From Polyangiaceae bacterium (GTDB lineage Bacteria > Myxococcota_A > Polyangia > Polyangiales > Polyangiaceae), in contig JAQSWN010000039.1 in the NCBI GenBank assembly GCA_029266615.1, forward strand, positions 1 to 64,000: a stretch of DNA of 64,000 bases. Direction: 5' to 3'. The position numbers were made by a program, and so were the translations under genes. The first letter of the stretch is position 1. Every line of letters starts with the position of its first letter. The notes beneath the pieces were generated by a model that saw nothing but the letters and a program-made list of their open reading frames with translations, was not told the DNA's origin and did no database searches. This document shows positions 28,782-38,251 of the stretch, piece after piece.

Positions 28782-31700
28782 CTAAGTCACTGGCGTCTCG
28801 CGCCGGTGGGTGAAACGCGTCAGCGTCGACACGACGGCTACCACCTCCGCTGGATCTACGGGTTTAGGGAGGTGGATCGAGAAGCCCGCGTTGAGCAGCC
28901 GGCTGCGATCCTCCGGGCGCGCGTAGGCGGTGACGGCGGCCGCAGGCACGTCGCCGCCCTGTTCGCGCGAGAGCGCGCGGACTTGCCGGATCAGCTCGTA
29001 GCCGTCTGCGCCCGGCATGGCCACGTCGCTGATGAGAACGTCGGGCGTCTGCTCCGCGAAGAGCTCAAGCGCTTCCGCGACGCTGCTGGCGGTGCGGATG
29101 CGACAGCCGTAGCTCTCCAAAATCGACGCGAGTAGCACGCGCGCGTCGTCGTCGTCGTCCACAATCAAGATGCGCAAGCCTTCTAGCTGAACCAGTTCCG
29201 AAGGAGGAGGCACGCTCTCGGGCGGGAGCGAGGGCGGCGCGCTGTCGGCGGTGGAGCTCGGCAGGATGGGGAACGCCACCGTGAACGTGGCGCCCGTACC
29301 GAGCCCCTCGCTAGTCGCTTCGATACGCCCGCCGTGCAGCTCTACCAGCTGCTTGGTGATGGCGAGGCCCAAGCCGAGACCCCCTCGCGACGAGGCGGCG
29401 GCAGACTGCCCTTGGCGGAACGCGTCGAACACGTGCGGCAGGAAGCTTTCCTCGATACCCCGGCCGGTGTCCTTTACCTGAACTTCCAGGTGCGCGTCGA
29501 TGCGCCGCAGCGCGACCGTGACGTTACCGCCCTTGGGAGTGAACTTGACGGCGTTGCTCAGCAAATTCCAGGTTATCTGCTGCAGGCGCGTGGGGTCACC
29601 GACCAGGTCGGGGGCGGCCGGGTCCAGGTCCAGGTGCAGACTGACGCCTTTGCTATTGGCGCTGGGTCGCACGGACTCCACCGCCGCTTCTACCGTTTGC
29701 GCCAGCATCACGCGCTGTACGTTCAAGCGCAGCTTGCCGCTCACCACGCGGGACATGTCCAGCAGGTCTTCGATGAGCTGAGCCATGGCGATCGCGTTCC
29801 GCTCCACCGTCTCGATCGCGGAGCTGCGCCGGCGCTCGTCGAAGTCCGGGCGTGACAGCAGCTTGGACCAGCCGAGGATAGCGTTCAGAGGCGTGCGCAG
29901 CTCGTGGCTCACCACGGCCAAGAACTCGTCCTTGGCGCGGTTGGCGAGATCTGCGTCGCGCCGCGCGCGTTGCTCGGCTTGGTAGAGCCGCGCGTTGTCG
30001 ATGGCGCCCGCGCAGCGCCGCGCCAAGTCCTGCGCAAACTCCAGGTCTTCTGGCGCGTAGCTCCGTCCGGACTCTGCGTAAGCGAGCGTTATCGCGCCGA
30101 GCACGCGGCCACGGATGCCGAACGGCACGACCATCGCCGAGCGGAGCTGCAACGTCTGGATCAAGCGCAGGTGCTCGGCGTCCTGCGCGCTCGCCTCCAG
30201 CAGTGCCGGCGGGATGTCTGCGTACAGCTCCGGCTGGCCCGTGCGAATCACCTGCAAAACGCCGGACTGTGCGTCGGGCGAAGGCGGGTAGCGTTCGGAA
30301 ATCTGCCGAACGAGCTCGATTTTTTCTGGATCCGTGTGCGCCACTGCGAGCCGACGAGGGAGCGGTTCGCCTTCGACGGTTAGATCCACCGCACACCAGT
30401 CGGCCAGGCGTGGCACGGTGAGCCAAGCGATGCGCATCACGGTCGCTTCGTAGTCCAAGGACTGGCCGAGCTCCGTCGTCACTTCCGCGAGCAAGTTGCG
30501 GCGCGCCTCTTCGTGCTTGCGCTCGGTGACGTCGCGGAAGACCAACACGACGCCGTTGATGGGGCCGTCACCGGAGCGAATCGGCGCGCCGCTGTCGTCG
30601 ATTGGCACCTCGCGTCCGTCACGCGCCAACAGCACCGTGTGGTTGGCCAAGCCTACGATGGCTCCCGTCTCCAGTACCTTCTGCACCGGGCTCGTCACGG
30701 GCGCTCGCGTGTGCTCGTTCACGATGCGAAATACCTCCTCCAGCACGTGCCCCCGGGCGTCGGCTTCGCGCCACCCCGTGAGCGACTCGGCCACGCTGTT
30801 CATGAGCGTGACCTGTCCGCGCGCGTCCGTCGCGATCACGCCGTCTCCGATGCTTCGCAAGGTGGTGAGGAGCGACGCGCGGAGCTCGTCCGCGGTGGTG
30901 AGGCTACGCCGCAGCGCCTCCGAATTGCGCGCTCGGGCAATCGCCTGCGCGCACTGGCGCGCAACGATGCCGATGAACTCGCGCTCGTTGTCGGAAAAGC
31001 GGCGAGCTTCGTAAAAGCCGATGCCGAGGATGCCCAGCGTCTGCCCCTCTGCCACGAGGGGCACGCAAGCAAAGGCTTGGGCTCGAGGACCGGTGGCGTC
31101 GAGCCGGGCAATCGCGGGAGCCTTCTCATCGTAGGACCGCGGCGTCTCGATCCACGCTTCTGGCGCCGTTCCGACGCCGATGCCGTAGAACGGATTGCCT
31201 GAGTCCGGGCCGATGCGGCGGATGACATCGACGACCTCCGGCGAGCAGCCTCGCTCCGCGATGAGGTCCAGCGTGTCCCCGCCCGCGCGGAGGAGGTGCA
31301 AGGTGCAGACGTCGGCGCGAGCAAAGATGCGTCCGTCCTCTACGACGACGCGCGCCACGTCCTCCACTGCGAGCGCGGCCGTCAACCCTGCGGCCAGCCC
31401 CGCAAGGGCGTGGAGGCGAGTCCGCGCTCGCTCCGTCAGCCGAGCGCGCTCCAGCTCCGCTTCGCGCCGCTCGGAAAGGTCTCGCGTGACTTTGGCAAAG
31501 CCGATCAGCTCGCCTACGGAGTTGCGCAGCGCAGTGAGCACGACGTTCGCCCAGAACCGCGTGCCGTCCTTACGGACTCGGTACCCCTCTTCTTCGAAGC
31601 GCCCGTCGCGCGCGGCGATCGAAAGCTCCCTCTCGGCCTTGCCGGAGTTTCGCTCGGGCTCCTCGTAGAAAAGAGAGAAGTGCTGACCGATGATCTCGCT

Positions 31701-32318
31701 GCTGTCGTAGCCTTTGATCAGCTGCGCACCGGGGTTCCAAGTGGCGACGTGGCCGCTCGGATCCAACATGAAGATGGCGTAGTCCTTCACGCCTTCAACG
31801 AGCAGCCGGAAGCGCTCTTCACTGGCGCGGAGAACCTCCTCCGCGTTGCGGCGCTCGGTCAGGTCTCGGGTGACCTTGGCGAACCCGCTGATCGCCCCGT
31901 CCGGCGTACGGAGACAGGTGATGACCACGTTTGCCCAGAAGAGCGTGCCGTCCTTGCGAACGCGCCAGCCTTCGTCTTCGATGCGCCCCTCGCGCGCCGC
32001 GACCTCCAGCTCGTGCTCGCACTTCCACAGATCCTGAGGCCGGTAGAAAATCGAAAAGTGCCGGCCCACCACCTCCTCGGCCAAGTAGCCTTTGATGCGC
32101 TGGGCGCCTCGGTTCCAGCTCGCGACGTGGCCGTCCGAGTCCAAAAAGAAGATCGCGTATTCGGTGATCTGCTCGACGAGATCGCGAAAACGCAGGCCCG
32201 GAGTGGAGGACGTTTCGACGTCCGCCGGTCCATCCGGCAAGCGGCTCTTGGTCACTCGGCGAGTAGAGTAGGCCAGGGCGCGTTCCACGCCGAATGACGC
32301 ATGGCTCCCGTGTGGCAA
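28782..32318 (-). CDS. Multi-PAS/GAF hybrid histidine kinase (PAS-PAS-GAF-PAS-GAF-HisKA-HATPase-REC)
   Basis: Two near-duplicate PAS blocks (YAIFFLDSDGHVASWNRGAQRIKGY / YAIFMLDPSGHVATWNPGAQLIKGY); FLAVVSHELRTPLNAILGWSKLL; NLLSNAVKFTPKGG; C-terminal ILIVDDDDDARVLLASILE. Confidence 0.95.
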   Translation of the reverse strand: MPHGSHASFGVERALAYSTRRVTKSRLPDGPADVETSSTPGLRFRDLVEQITEYAIFFLDSDGHVASWNRGAQRIKGYLAEEVVGRHFSIFYRPQDLWKCEHELEVAAREGRIEDEGWRVRKDGTLFWANVVITCLRTPDGAISGFAKVTRDLTERRNAEEVLRASEERFRLLVEGVKDYAIFMLDPSGHVATWNPGAQLIKGYDSSEIIGQHFSLFYEEPERNSGKAERELSIAARDGRFEEEGYRVRKDGTRFWANVVLTALRNSVGELIGFAKVTRDLSERREAELERARLTERARTRLHALAGLAAGLTAALAVEDVARVVVEDGRIFARADVCTLHLLRAGGDTLDLIAERGCSPEVVDVIRRIGPDSGNPFYGIGVGTAPEAWIETPRSYDEKAPAIARLDATGPRAQAFACVPLVAEGQTLGILGIGFYEARRFSDNEREFIGIVARQCAQAIARARNSEALRRSLTTADELRASLLTTLRSIGDGVIATDARGQVTLMNSVAESLTGWREADARGHVLEEVFRIVNEHTRAPVTSPVQKVLETGAIVGLANHTVLLARDGREVPIDDSGAPIRSGDGPINGVVLVFRDVTERKHEEARRNLLAEVTTELGQSLDYEATVMRIAWLTVPRLADWCAVDLTVEGEPLPRRLAVAHTDPEKIELVRQISERYPPSPDAQSGVLQVIRTGQPELYADIPPALLEASAQDAEHLRLIQTLQLRSAMVVPFGIRGRVLGAITLAYAESGRSYAPEDLEFAQDLARRCAGAIDNARLYQAEQRARRDADLANRAKDEFLAVVSHELRTPLNAILGWSKLLSRPDFDERRRSSAIETVERNAIAMAQLIEDLLDMSRVVSGKLRLNVQRVMLAQTVEAAVESVRPSANSKGVSLHLDLDPAAPDLVGDPTRLQQITWNLLSNAVKFTPKGGNVTVALRRIDAHLEVQVKDTGRGIEESFLPHVFDAFRQGQSAAASSRGGLGLGLAITKQLVELHGGRIEATSEGLGTGATFTVAFPILPSSTADSAPPSLPPESVPPPSELVQLEGLRILIVDDDDDARVLLASILESYGCRIRTASSVAEALELFAEQTPDVLISDVAMPGADGYELIRQVRALSREQGGDVPAAAVTAYARPEDRSRLLNAGFSIHLPKPVDPAEVVAVVSTLTRFTHRRETPVT

Positions 32319-32421
32319 TAAGTCACACTGTCCGCGCTTTCCGCGTCGTCCCCGACAGCCGCCAGTCCCGTGGTGCTCGCCCCCAGGATTGTACGGTCCG
32401 CGAATGCTCTCGCCAAAAGCA

Positions 32422-32435
32422 TTTTGACCTCAAAC
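32422..32435. promoter_or_regulatory. Palindrome TTTTGACCTCAAAC (site 4, one mismatch)
   Basis: Between divergent PAS kinase (-) and otsA-otsB (+). Confidence 0.55.
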
Positions 32436-32547
32436 AATCTCGTCGACGGGGTTCTCATCCTGGCGCGTTCCGATACGTTATCGGCGCGCTTCGCATTCGG
32501 CGTATTCATTGGTGGTCAGCGCGGCGCTCGCTTGCTACGGCTGCAGG

Positions 32548-34773
32548 ATGTCGAGACTCGTCGTGATCTCGAACCGGCTGCCGTTCTCGCTTCGGCGAGG
32601 TGAACAGCCAGGTGAATACGAGCTCATCCCCAGCTCGGGCGGACTCGTGAGCGCCCTCTCCAGCTACATCGAGCGCCGCCGCAAAGAAGAACCCGACTTC
32701 GAGTGCGTGTGGATGGGGTGGCCGGGCGCGGCGGTGGAGCCTGAGCACCAGGCGAACGTGCGCGAGCGAGCGATGCGCGAGCACGGCGCCTACCCGGTCT
32801 ACCTAGACGAATCGGAGACGGACGCTTTCTACCATGGCTTCTGCAACAGCACGCTGTGGCCCATCTTCCACTACTTTCCAAGTTACGCGCAGTACTCCGA
32901 GGAGCAATGGCAAACCTACCAGCGCGTCAACCAAACGTTCTGTAGCGCCGCCATGGACTTGATCCGCCCCGGCGACGTGATCTGGGTGCACGACTACCAG
33001 CTACTGCTCTTGCCGAAGCTGCTGCGCGATGGCGGAATCAACGAGCGGCTCGGCTTCTTTTTGCACGTGCCGTTCCCGAGCTACGAGGTGTTCCGGCTGC
33101 TGCCGACGCGCTGGAGGCGCGAGCTGCTCGAGGGCATGCTCGGCGCGGACCTCGTCGGCTTTCACACCCACGACTACACTCAATACTTCCTGCGCTCCGT
33201 GTACCGGACGCTCGGGCACGAGCACCAGTTCGGGGAAATCGCGATGGGTGCAGAGCTGCGCCGCGCCGAGACGTTCCCCATCGGTATCGACTTCGAGCGC
33301 TTCATGCAGGCGGCGAGCTCGCCGGCCGTCACCGCGCTGGTCGAGCAGATCGAGCGGGGGCTGCAGGGACGCCGGGCCATCTTCTCCGTGGACCGGCTGG
33401 ACTACTCGAAGGGGCTCCTGCACCGGCTGCGCGGTTTCGAGACCTTTCTCCAGACCCACCCCGAAGAGCGCGGTCGCGTCGTCTTCATCCTCGTGGTCGT
33501 GCCGTCTCGGGCGGAGGTGACGCACTACCGGCGCATGAAGCACGAGCTGGACGAGCTCGTCGGGCAGATCAACGGCGCCTACGGCAGCGTGGACTGGGTG
33601 CCCATCCTCTACCAGTACCGCAGCTTGGATTTCGAGGAGCTGGTCGCGCTCTACCGCCTCGCGCCGATCGCGCTCATCACACCCCTGCGAGACGGCATGA
33701 ACCTCGTGGCCAAGGAGTACTTGGCGAGCAAGCCGGACGGAACCGGCGTGCTCATCCTGAGCGAGATGGCGGGGGCCGCGCGGGAGCTAGGTGAAGCGCT
33801 GCTCATCAACCCCAACCATCGCCAAGAGATCGCCGAAGCTCTGCACGAGGCGGTGCGGCTGGATCCCGAGGAGCAGGTCCGTCGCAATCGGCCGATGCAG
33901 GAGCGGCTGCAGCGCTACGACGCGCGACGCTGGGTCACCAATTTCTTGGACTCGTTGGAGCGTGTACGAGGCCGGCAGGGGCGTCTCGCTACTCACCACT
34001 TGGCGGGCGCGATGCGCAAGGCGCTCTTGGACCGTTATCGCGCCGCGCGGCGCCGGCTCGTGCTGTTGGATTACGACGGCACGCTCGTGCCATTCGCGGC
34101 GCGGCCCGAGTTGGCGAACCCGGACGCGGCGCTGCTCGAGCTCATCGCGCGGCTAGCGGGGGACCCGCACAACCGAGTCTTCATCATCAGCGGCCGAGAC
34201 CGGCACACACTCGAGCGGTGGTTCGCCGGGGTGCCGCTCGCACTCATCGCCGAGCACGGAGCCTGGTTGAAGGACCGCGGGCGCGACTGGAGTCAGCTCA
34301 AACCGCTGACCAGCGAGTGGAAGGAGCACTTGGCCCCACTGCTGCAACTCTACGTGGATCGTGTGCCGGGCTCGCTCCTGGAGCAGAAGGACCACTCGCT
34401 GGCGTGGCACTACCGGCGCGCCGACCCAGAGCTAGGAGCCGGCCGCGCCAAGGAGCTGATGGACGAGCTGGTCGGCTACACCGCAAACTTCGACGTGCAG
34501 GTCCTGGAAGGCAAGAAGGTGGTCGAGGTGCGGAACGCGGGCGTCAATAAAGGTGCGGCTGCGCTCGCCTGCCTGAGCTTGGTAGAGCCGGACTTCGTGC
34601 TCGCCGCGGGGGACGACCAGACGGACGAAGACCTGTTCCGCGCGTTACCGCGCAGCGCCTACACGGTGAGGGTAGGAATCCCGCATTCACACGCGGCTTA
34701 CCACTTGAAGGATCATCTCGAGGTGCGGGCGTTGCTGGCTGCGCTCGGCGCGGCGGGGGAAGGGACCGGCTGA
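32548..34773 (+). CDS. Bifunctional trehalose-6-phosphate synthase/phosphatase (OtsA-OtsB fusion)
   Basis: MSRLVVISNRLPFSLRRG...VWVHDYQLLLLPKLLR...GFFLHVPFPSYEVFRLLP...SVDRLDYSKGLLHRL; C-terminal HAD LVLLDYDGTLVPFAARPE, IISGRDRHTLERWF. Confidence 0.95.
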   Translation: MSRLVVISNRLPFSLRRGEQPGEYELIPSSGGLVSALSSYIERRRKEEPDFECVWMGWPGAAVEPEHQANVRERAMREHGAYPVYLDESETDAFYHGFCNSTLWPIFHYFPSYAQYSEEQWQTYQRVNQTFCSAAMDLIRPGDVIWVHDYQLLLLPKLLRDGGINERLGFFLHVPFPSYEVFRLLPTRWRRELLEGMLGADLVGFHTHDYTQYFLRSVYRTLGHEHQFGEIAMGAELRRAETFPIGIDFERFMQAASSPAVTALVEQIERGLQGRRAIFSVDRLDYSKGLLHRLRGFETFLQTHPEERGRVVFILVVVPSRAEVTHYRRMKHELDELVGQINGAYGSVDWVPILYQYRSLDFEELVALYRLAPIALITPLRDGMNLVAKEYLASKPDGTGVLILSEMAGAARELGEALLINPNHRQEIAEALHEAVRLDPEEQVRRNRPMQERLQRYDARRWVTNFLDSLERVRGRQGRLATHHLAGAMRKALLDRYRAARRRLVLLDYDGTLVPFAARPELANPDAALLELIARLAGDPHNRVFIISGRDRHTLERWFAGVPLALIAEHGAWLKDRGRDWSQLKPLTSEWKEHLAPLLQLYVDRVPGSLLEQKDHSLAWHYRRADPELGAGRAKELMDELVGYTANFDVQVLEGKKVVEVRNAGVNKGAAALACLSLVEPDFVLAAGDDQTDEDLFRALPRSAYTVRVGIPHSHAAYHLKDHLEVRALLAALGAAGEGTG

Positions 34774-36551
34774 GGCTTCGGATCGCTCTCGTGCAGGTAC
34801 GCCTGCGCGATGGTCGCCTCGTCGATGAAGCCGAGCAGCTGACCGGAAGCGTTCACCACCGGCAGCTCTGGCAAGCTCTCGGCTCGCATGAGGTCCAGCG
34901 CGGCGAGTAAGCTTTCGTCCACGTCCACACTGGCGGGCGGCCGCATGATGTCCGAAGCCGTGATCAACGGGCCGAGACCGGGTTCCTGCTCCAGAATGGC
35001 GAGCTCTTCGCTCGTGACCAAGCCGACCAGCTTTTCACCGTTCAACACCGGTAACACGTGTTGACCCGGAGGGAGCGCGAGGCCCAGCTCACGGCCGCGT
35101 GCGGCAGGCCAGAGCCGAGGGCGGTCTGCCCCCTGCACGGGCAAAGCGCTGAGCTTCAGCTGATCCAGCGCCTGGAGGGAGCCGCGCTGCTTCAGGTGAA
35201 TGCCGTCTTGCTCCAGCAGCGCCTCGTAGATGGGCACCGGACGGAGGTAGCGCGCCAGCGCGTAAGCGCTCATGTTGGCGATCATGAGCGGCAAGATGAG
35301 CCCGTAGCCCGACGTGAGCTCCACGATGATGAGCACGCTCGTCATCGGCGCGCGGATGGTCCCGCAGAAAGTGGCGCCCATGCCGACCAACGCGAAGGCG
35401 CCCATCGCCTCCGGACCATGGCCGAAGATGCTCCGATCCAGCGAGCCAAAGGCTCCGCCGAGCATTGCCCCCATGAATAGCGACGGCGCGAAGATGCCGC
35501 CCGCGCCGCCGCTCGAATACGAGAAGATGGTCGCCACCAGCTTGGCCACGCCCAGGAGCAGGAGCACTTTGACCGGCAAGACGCCGGAGAGCGAGCTTTC
35601 CACGACCCGGTAGCCGCCACCGTTCACGCCGCTCGTGCCGAGCCAGTAGAGTGCGGCAACGGCGATGGCGCCCGTCACTAGACCTCCGACCGCGGGCTGG
35701 GCCCAGTCCGGGATGCGCCTTTGAGCTCGGAACTTGGCGCGGACTCGCAACAGGCCGTCGGTGAAGACGACCGAGAGCAGCGCCGCGGCCAAGCCGAGCG
35801 CCGCGTAGAGCAGGAGGGACCGGGCGTCGGTCAGGCCAAAGGCTTGGGGCACCGAGAACACCGGATGAGTCCCCAAGATGCTGCGCTCGATCACGGCCGC
35901 CAGGGCCGCGGCCACGATCACGCCGGACAGAACCGTCTGATCCAGATTGCCGACGACTTCTTCGATCGTAAACGTGACCGCCGCGATGGGCGCGTTGAAC
36001 GCCGCCGCCACACCGGCCGCGGCTCCCACCGGCAGCAAACGCCGCCGATTGCGTGGCGAGAGCCGGCCGAAACGGCCGAGCGCGCTGGCGAGGCCGCTAC
36101 AGATCTGCACCGTGGGGCCTTCGCGCCCGAGCGACGCTCCCGACCCGATCTGCAAGCTAGCGACGAACAGCTTGCCTACCGCGTCGCGCAGGCGGAGGGT
36201 GCCCTCTTTCGACGCGTAGGCGACCTTCACCTGCGGTACGCCGCTGCCGCGCGCGTTCGGCACGACGTGCTTCAGCAGCAAGCCCGCGACCAGACCGCCG
36301 AGCGCGGGGGTCAGGACCCCGGCGACGAGCCACCAACGCCCATGAGCCACGATGGCGCGTTCGAAGAGGAGGCTTTCGGCGAACGCGATCGAGAAATGAA
36401 ACGCCACCGCCGCGAGCCCACAAGCAACGCCTATGAGCAATGTGAGGCCGAACAGGCGTTGCGACTCGGTCGGGGCGACCCGCAGCTCGAAGCGTAGCGC
36501 CCACTGGCGGAAGCGAGTCAGCCTTTGCCTCAGGGCCGAAGCGGAAGTCAT
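34713..36551 (-). CDS. ClC-family chloride channel with C-terminal CBS domains
   Basis: VPNARGSGVPQVK, GSGASLGREGPTVQI, AAFNAPIAAVTFTIEEV, SSGGAGGIFAPSLFMGAMLGG; CBS-type tail SDIMRPPASVDVDESLLAALDLM. Confidence 0.94.
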   Translation of the reverse strand: MTSASALRQRLTRFRQWALRFELRVAPTESQRLFGLTLLIGVACGLAAVAFHFSIAFAESLLFERAIVAHGRWWLVAGVLTPALGGLVAGLLLKHVVPNARGSGVPQVKVAYASKEGTLRLRDAVGKLFVASLQIGSGASLGREGPTVQICSGLASALGRFGRLSPRNRRRLLPVGAAAGVAAAFNAPIAAVTFTIEEVVGNLDQTVLSGVIVAAALAAVIERSILGTHPVFSVPQAFGLTDARSLLLYAALGLAAALLSVVFTDGLLRVRAKFRAQRRIPDWAQPAVGGLVTGAIAVAALYWLGTSGVNGGGYRVVESSLSGVLPVKVLLLLGVAKLVATIFSYSSGGAGGIFAPSLFMGAMLGGAFGSLDRSIFGHGPEAMGAFALVGMGATFCGTIRAPMTSVLIIVELTSGYGLILPLMIANMSAYALARYLRPVPIYEALLEQDGIHLKQRGSLQALDQLKLSALPVQGADRPRLWPAARGRELGLALPPGQHVLPVLNGEKLVGLVTSEELAILEQEPGLGPLITASDIMRPPASVDVDESLLAALDLMRAESLPELPVVNASGQLLGFIDEATIAQAYLHESDPKPQPVPSPAAPSAASNARTSR

Positions 36552-36586
36552 CTGCGGAGCACTGTCCCTGCAGTCCCACGCGACTC

Positions 36587-36600
36587 GTTTGATGTCAAAC
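36587..36600. promoter_or_regulatory. Palindrome GTTTGATGTCAAAC (site 5)
   Basis: Perfect arms; 36-49 nt upstream of the ClC gene start. Confidence 0.7.
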
Positions 36601-36649
36601 GGGCTCGTCTAGCCAGACGACGCCTGCCTCGTCCAGCCCACTCTCCGGG

Positions 36650-37255
36650 TCAGGCACGTTGCTTGCTTCGCGCCTTGGCCGCGCGACGCGGCCCGGTCGG
36701 GGCCGGACCTTCACGCGTAGGCTCCTCGCGCTCCGCTGTCAGATCCGTGTCGAGGGCAGCCGCCAGGGCGCGCAGCACGGTCTTGGTCGCCGCCACTCGC
36801 TCCTTGGGCTGGCGTGCCAGAGTAGCGGCGACGGCTTCCTCGATGGTGCCGCGGCGCTCGCGGTTCAGGCGCATACCGCGGCGCGTGAGCTCGAACAGGG
36901 CCCGCCGGCGGTCGAACGGATCGCTCTCCCGCCGAATGAGCTCCGACTGCTCCAGCCGCTGCAACATGCCGGTTAGAGAGCTGGGGTGGATGTGCAGCAC
37001 CTCCGCCAGCTCCCCCGCCGCAATGCGACCGTGGTGGCCGATGAGCCGCAGCACCAGCCGCTGCGGGCCGGTGATGCCGAGCGTCGCCAGCATGCGCTTG
37101 GAGGTGGACTCCAACCCGTGCGTGAGGGCCCACAGCACCTGCAGGAAGGAGAGGGCGTCACCGAGGGGGGGAACGTCCGGTCGGGGCTCTGCGACGGGCT
37201 TCGGCTGCGAGCGATTCAAGTGGAGAATGAAGCCAGAGGGCGGCGGCTGAGGCAA
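36650..37255 (-). CDS. MarR-family transcriptional regulator
   Basis: GITGPQRLVLRLIGHHGRIAAGELAEVLHIHPSSLTGMLQRLEQSELIRRESDPFDRRRALFELTRRG wHTH with DRR wing. Confidence 0.92.
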   Translation of the reverse strand: MPQPPPSGFILHLNRSQPKPVAEPRPDVPPLGDALSFLQVLWALTHGLESTSKRMLATLGITGPQRLVLRLIGHHGRIAAGELAEVLHIHPSSLTGMLQRLEQSELIRRESDPFDRRRALFELTRRGMRLNRERRGTIEEAVAATLARQPKERVAATKTVLRALAAALDTDLTAEREEPTREGPAPTGPRRAAKARSKQRA

Positions 37256-37275
37256 GGCTCAAACCGGGCCCCCGT

Positions 37276-37530
37276 TCAGCGCCGCGCGGGACTGCGATTC
37301 TTCGCGAACACCCCGTACGCAATGACCGCGAAGCCGAGGAAGCGCAGCACGTGCGCGTAAGTCTCGAACCCCGCCGCCAAGCTCGGGATGGTCCAGTTCG
37401 CGGCGATTAGCCAGAAGCCGATGCTGAAGCACAGGAACAAACTGTCTCGCGTGGTCCGCCAGTACCGGAGGAAGAATAGACCTGCGATGAAGGACCCCAT
37501 CGCCACCGCGCCGTGGAGAAAGTCGTTCAC
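37276..37530 (-). CDS. DUF5985 family membrane protein (GTG start)
   Basis: VNDFLHGAVAMGSFIAGLFFLRYWRTTRDSLFLCFSIGFWLIAANWTIP; GTGA overlap with upstream gene. Confidence 0.85.
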   Translation of the reverse strand: MNDFLHGAVAMGSFIAGLFFLRYWRTTRDSLFLCFSIGFWLIAANWTIPSLAAGFETYAHVLRFLGFAVIAYGVFAKNRSPARR

Positions 37531-37781
37531 GCCGCCTCCCGAATCAAGCCCACGAGTAGCAGAACGACCGCCACGAGCGCTACCACGCTGCGCCACACTT
37601 CAAGGCTTGCGCTCACGATGAATAGATCCGTGAACAGGAGCACGTTGTTGAGCCCCAAGCCAACGAAGCAGAGGCAGCACCAGAGCAGCAGCGGCGTGCG
37701 CTCCCGGCGGTAGCTGCGGATGAGCAGGAAAGCGCACAGTAGGCTGGTGAGCACACCGACGGCGTAGGCGAGCGGCCCCAT
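37527..37781 (-). CDS. DUF5985 family membrane protein
   Basis: MGPLAYAVGVLTSLLCAFLLIRSYRRERTPLLLWCCLCFVGLGLNNVLLFTDLF. Confidence 0.85.
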   Translation of the reverse strand: MGPLAYAVGVLTSLLCAFLLIRSYRRERTPLLLWCCLCFVGLGLNNVLLFTDLFIVSASLEVWRSVVALVAVVLLLVGLIREAA

Positions 37782-38191
37782 TACTTCTTCTCCCGGTCCA
37801 GCCGGAAAGCTTCCGCCAGGCGGCGAGCCGCGGTGCTGCGCACACGCTCCAGGGCATTTTCGTTCATCATGCGGATGATGGCGAGGGGCTGCTCATCGTA
37901 GACCCGCGCGAGCTCCCCGACCAGGGCGCGCGCGGTGCTGCTGGAAGCCGTGAAGGCGTACGCGGCGCCGCTGGCCGCTGGTGTCTTGGTCACGAGCCGT
38001 CCCGCCTGTGCTAACTCTTCGAGCGCATCTTCGGCGAGCTGCAGCGGCAGACCAATCGCGGCCGCGATCTCTCTCGGAGCCCAGGCCCGCTCGGCCTCAC
38101 GGGCTAGGCAAAGCAAGGCCCGCAGCTGCTCGAAGCTGGAGATGTGGTCTCGCGCGAAGAGACGCAGCTGCTCGGACGCTCGGTCTCTCAA
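37781..38191 (-). CDS. Winged-helix-like regulatory protein
   Basis: SSFEQLRALLCLAREAERAWAPREIAAAIGLPLQLAEDALEELAQAGRLVTKT; 1-nt overlap with the DUF5985 gene. Confidence 0.7.
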   Translation of the reverse strand: MRDRASEQLRLFARDHISSFEQLRALLCLAREAERAWAPREIAAAIGLPLQLAEDALEELAQAGRLVTKTPAASGAAYAFTASSSTARALVGELARVYDEQPLAIIRMMNENALERVRSTAARRLAEAFRLDREKK

Positions 38192-38215
38192 TCGGGCTTC
38201 TCATAGCTCCGATTA

Positions 38216-38229
38216 CTTGGACGTCAAAG
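38216..38229. promoter_or_regulatory. Palindrome CTTGGACGTCAAAG (site 6, one mismatch)
   Basis: Within ACTTGGACGTCAAAGT; minus strand contains TTGACG-N16-TATGAG; 25-38 nt upstream of ATG at 38191. Confidence 0.55.
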
Positions 38230-38251
38230 TGGATTGTTGCGGCCCATCCGC

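Noticed and set aside
32300-32330. Inverted repeat GTGTG-N9-CACAC near the PAS kinase start
   Set aside because: Short arms, single occurrence.
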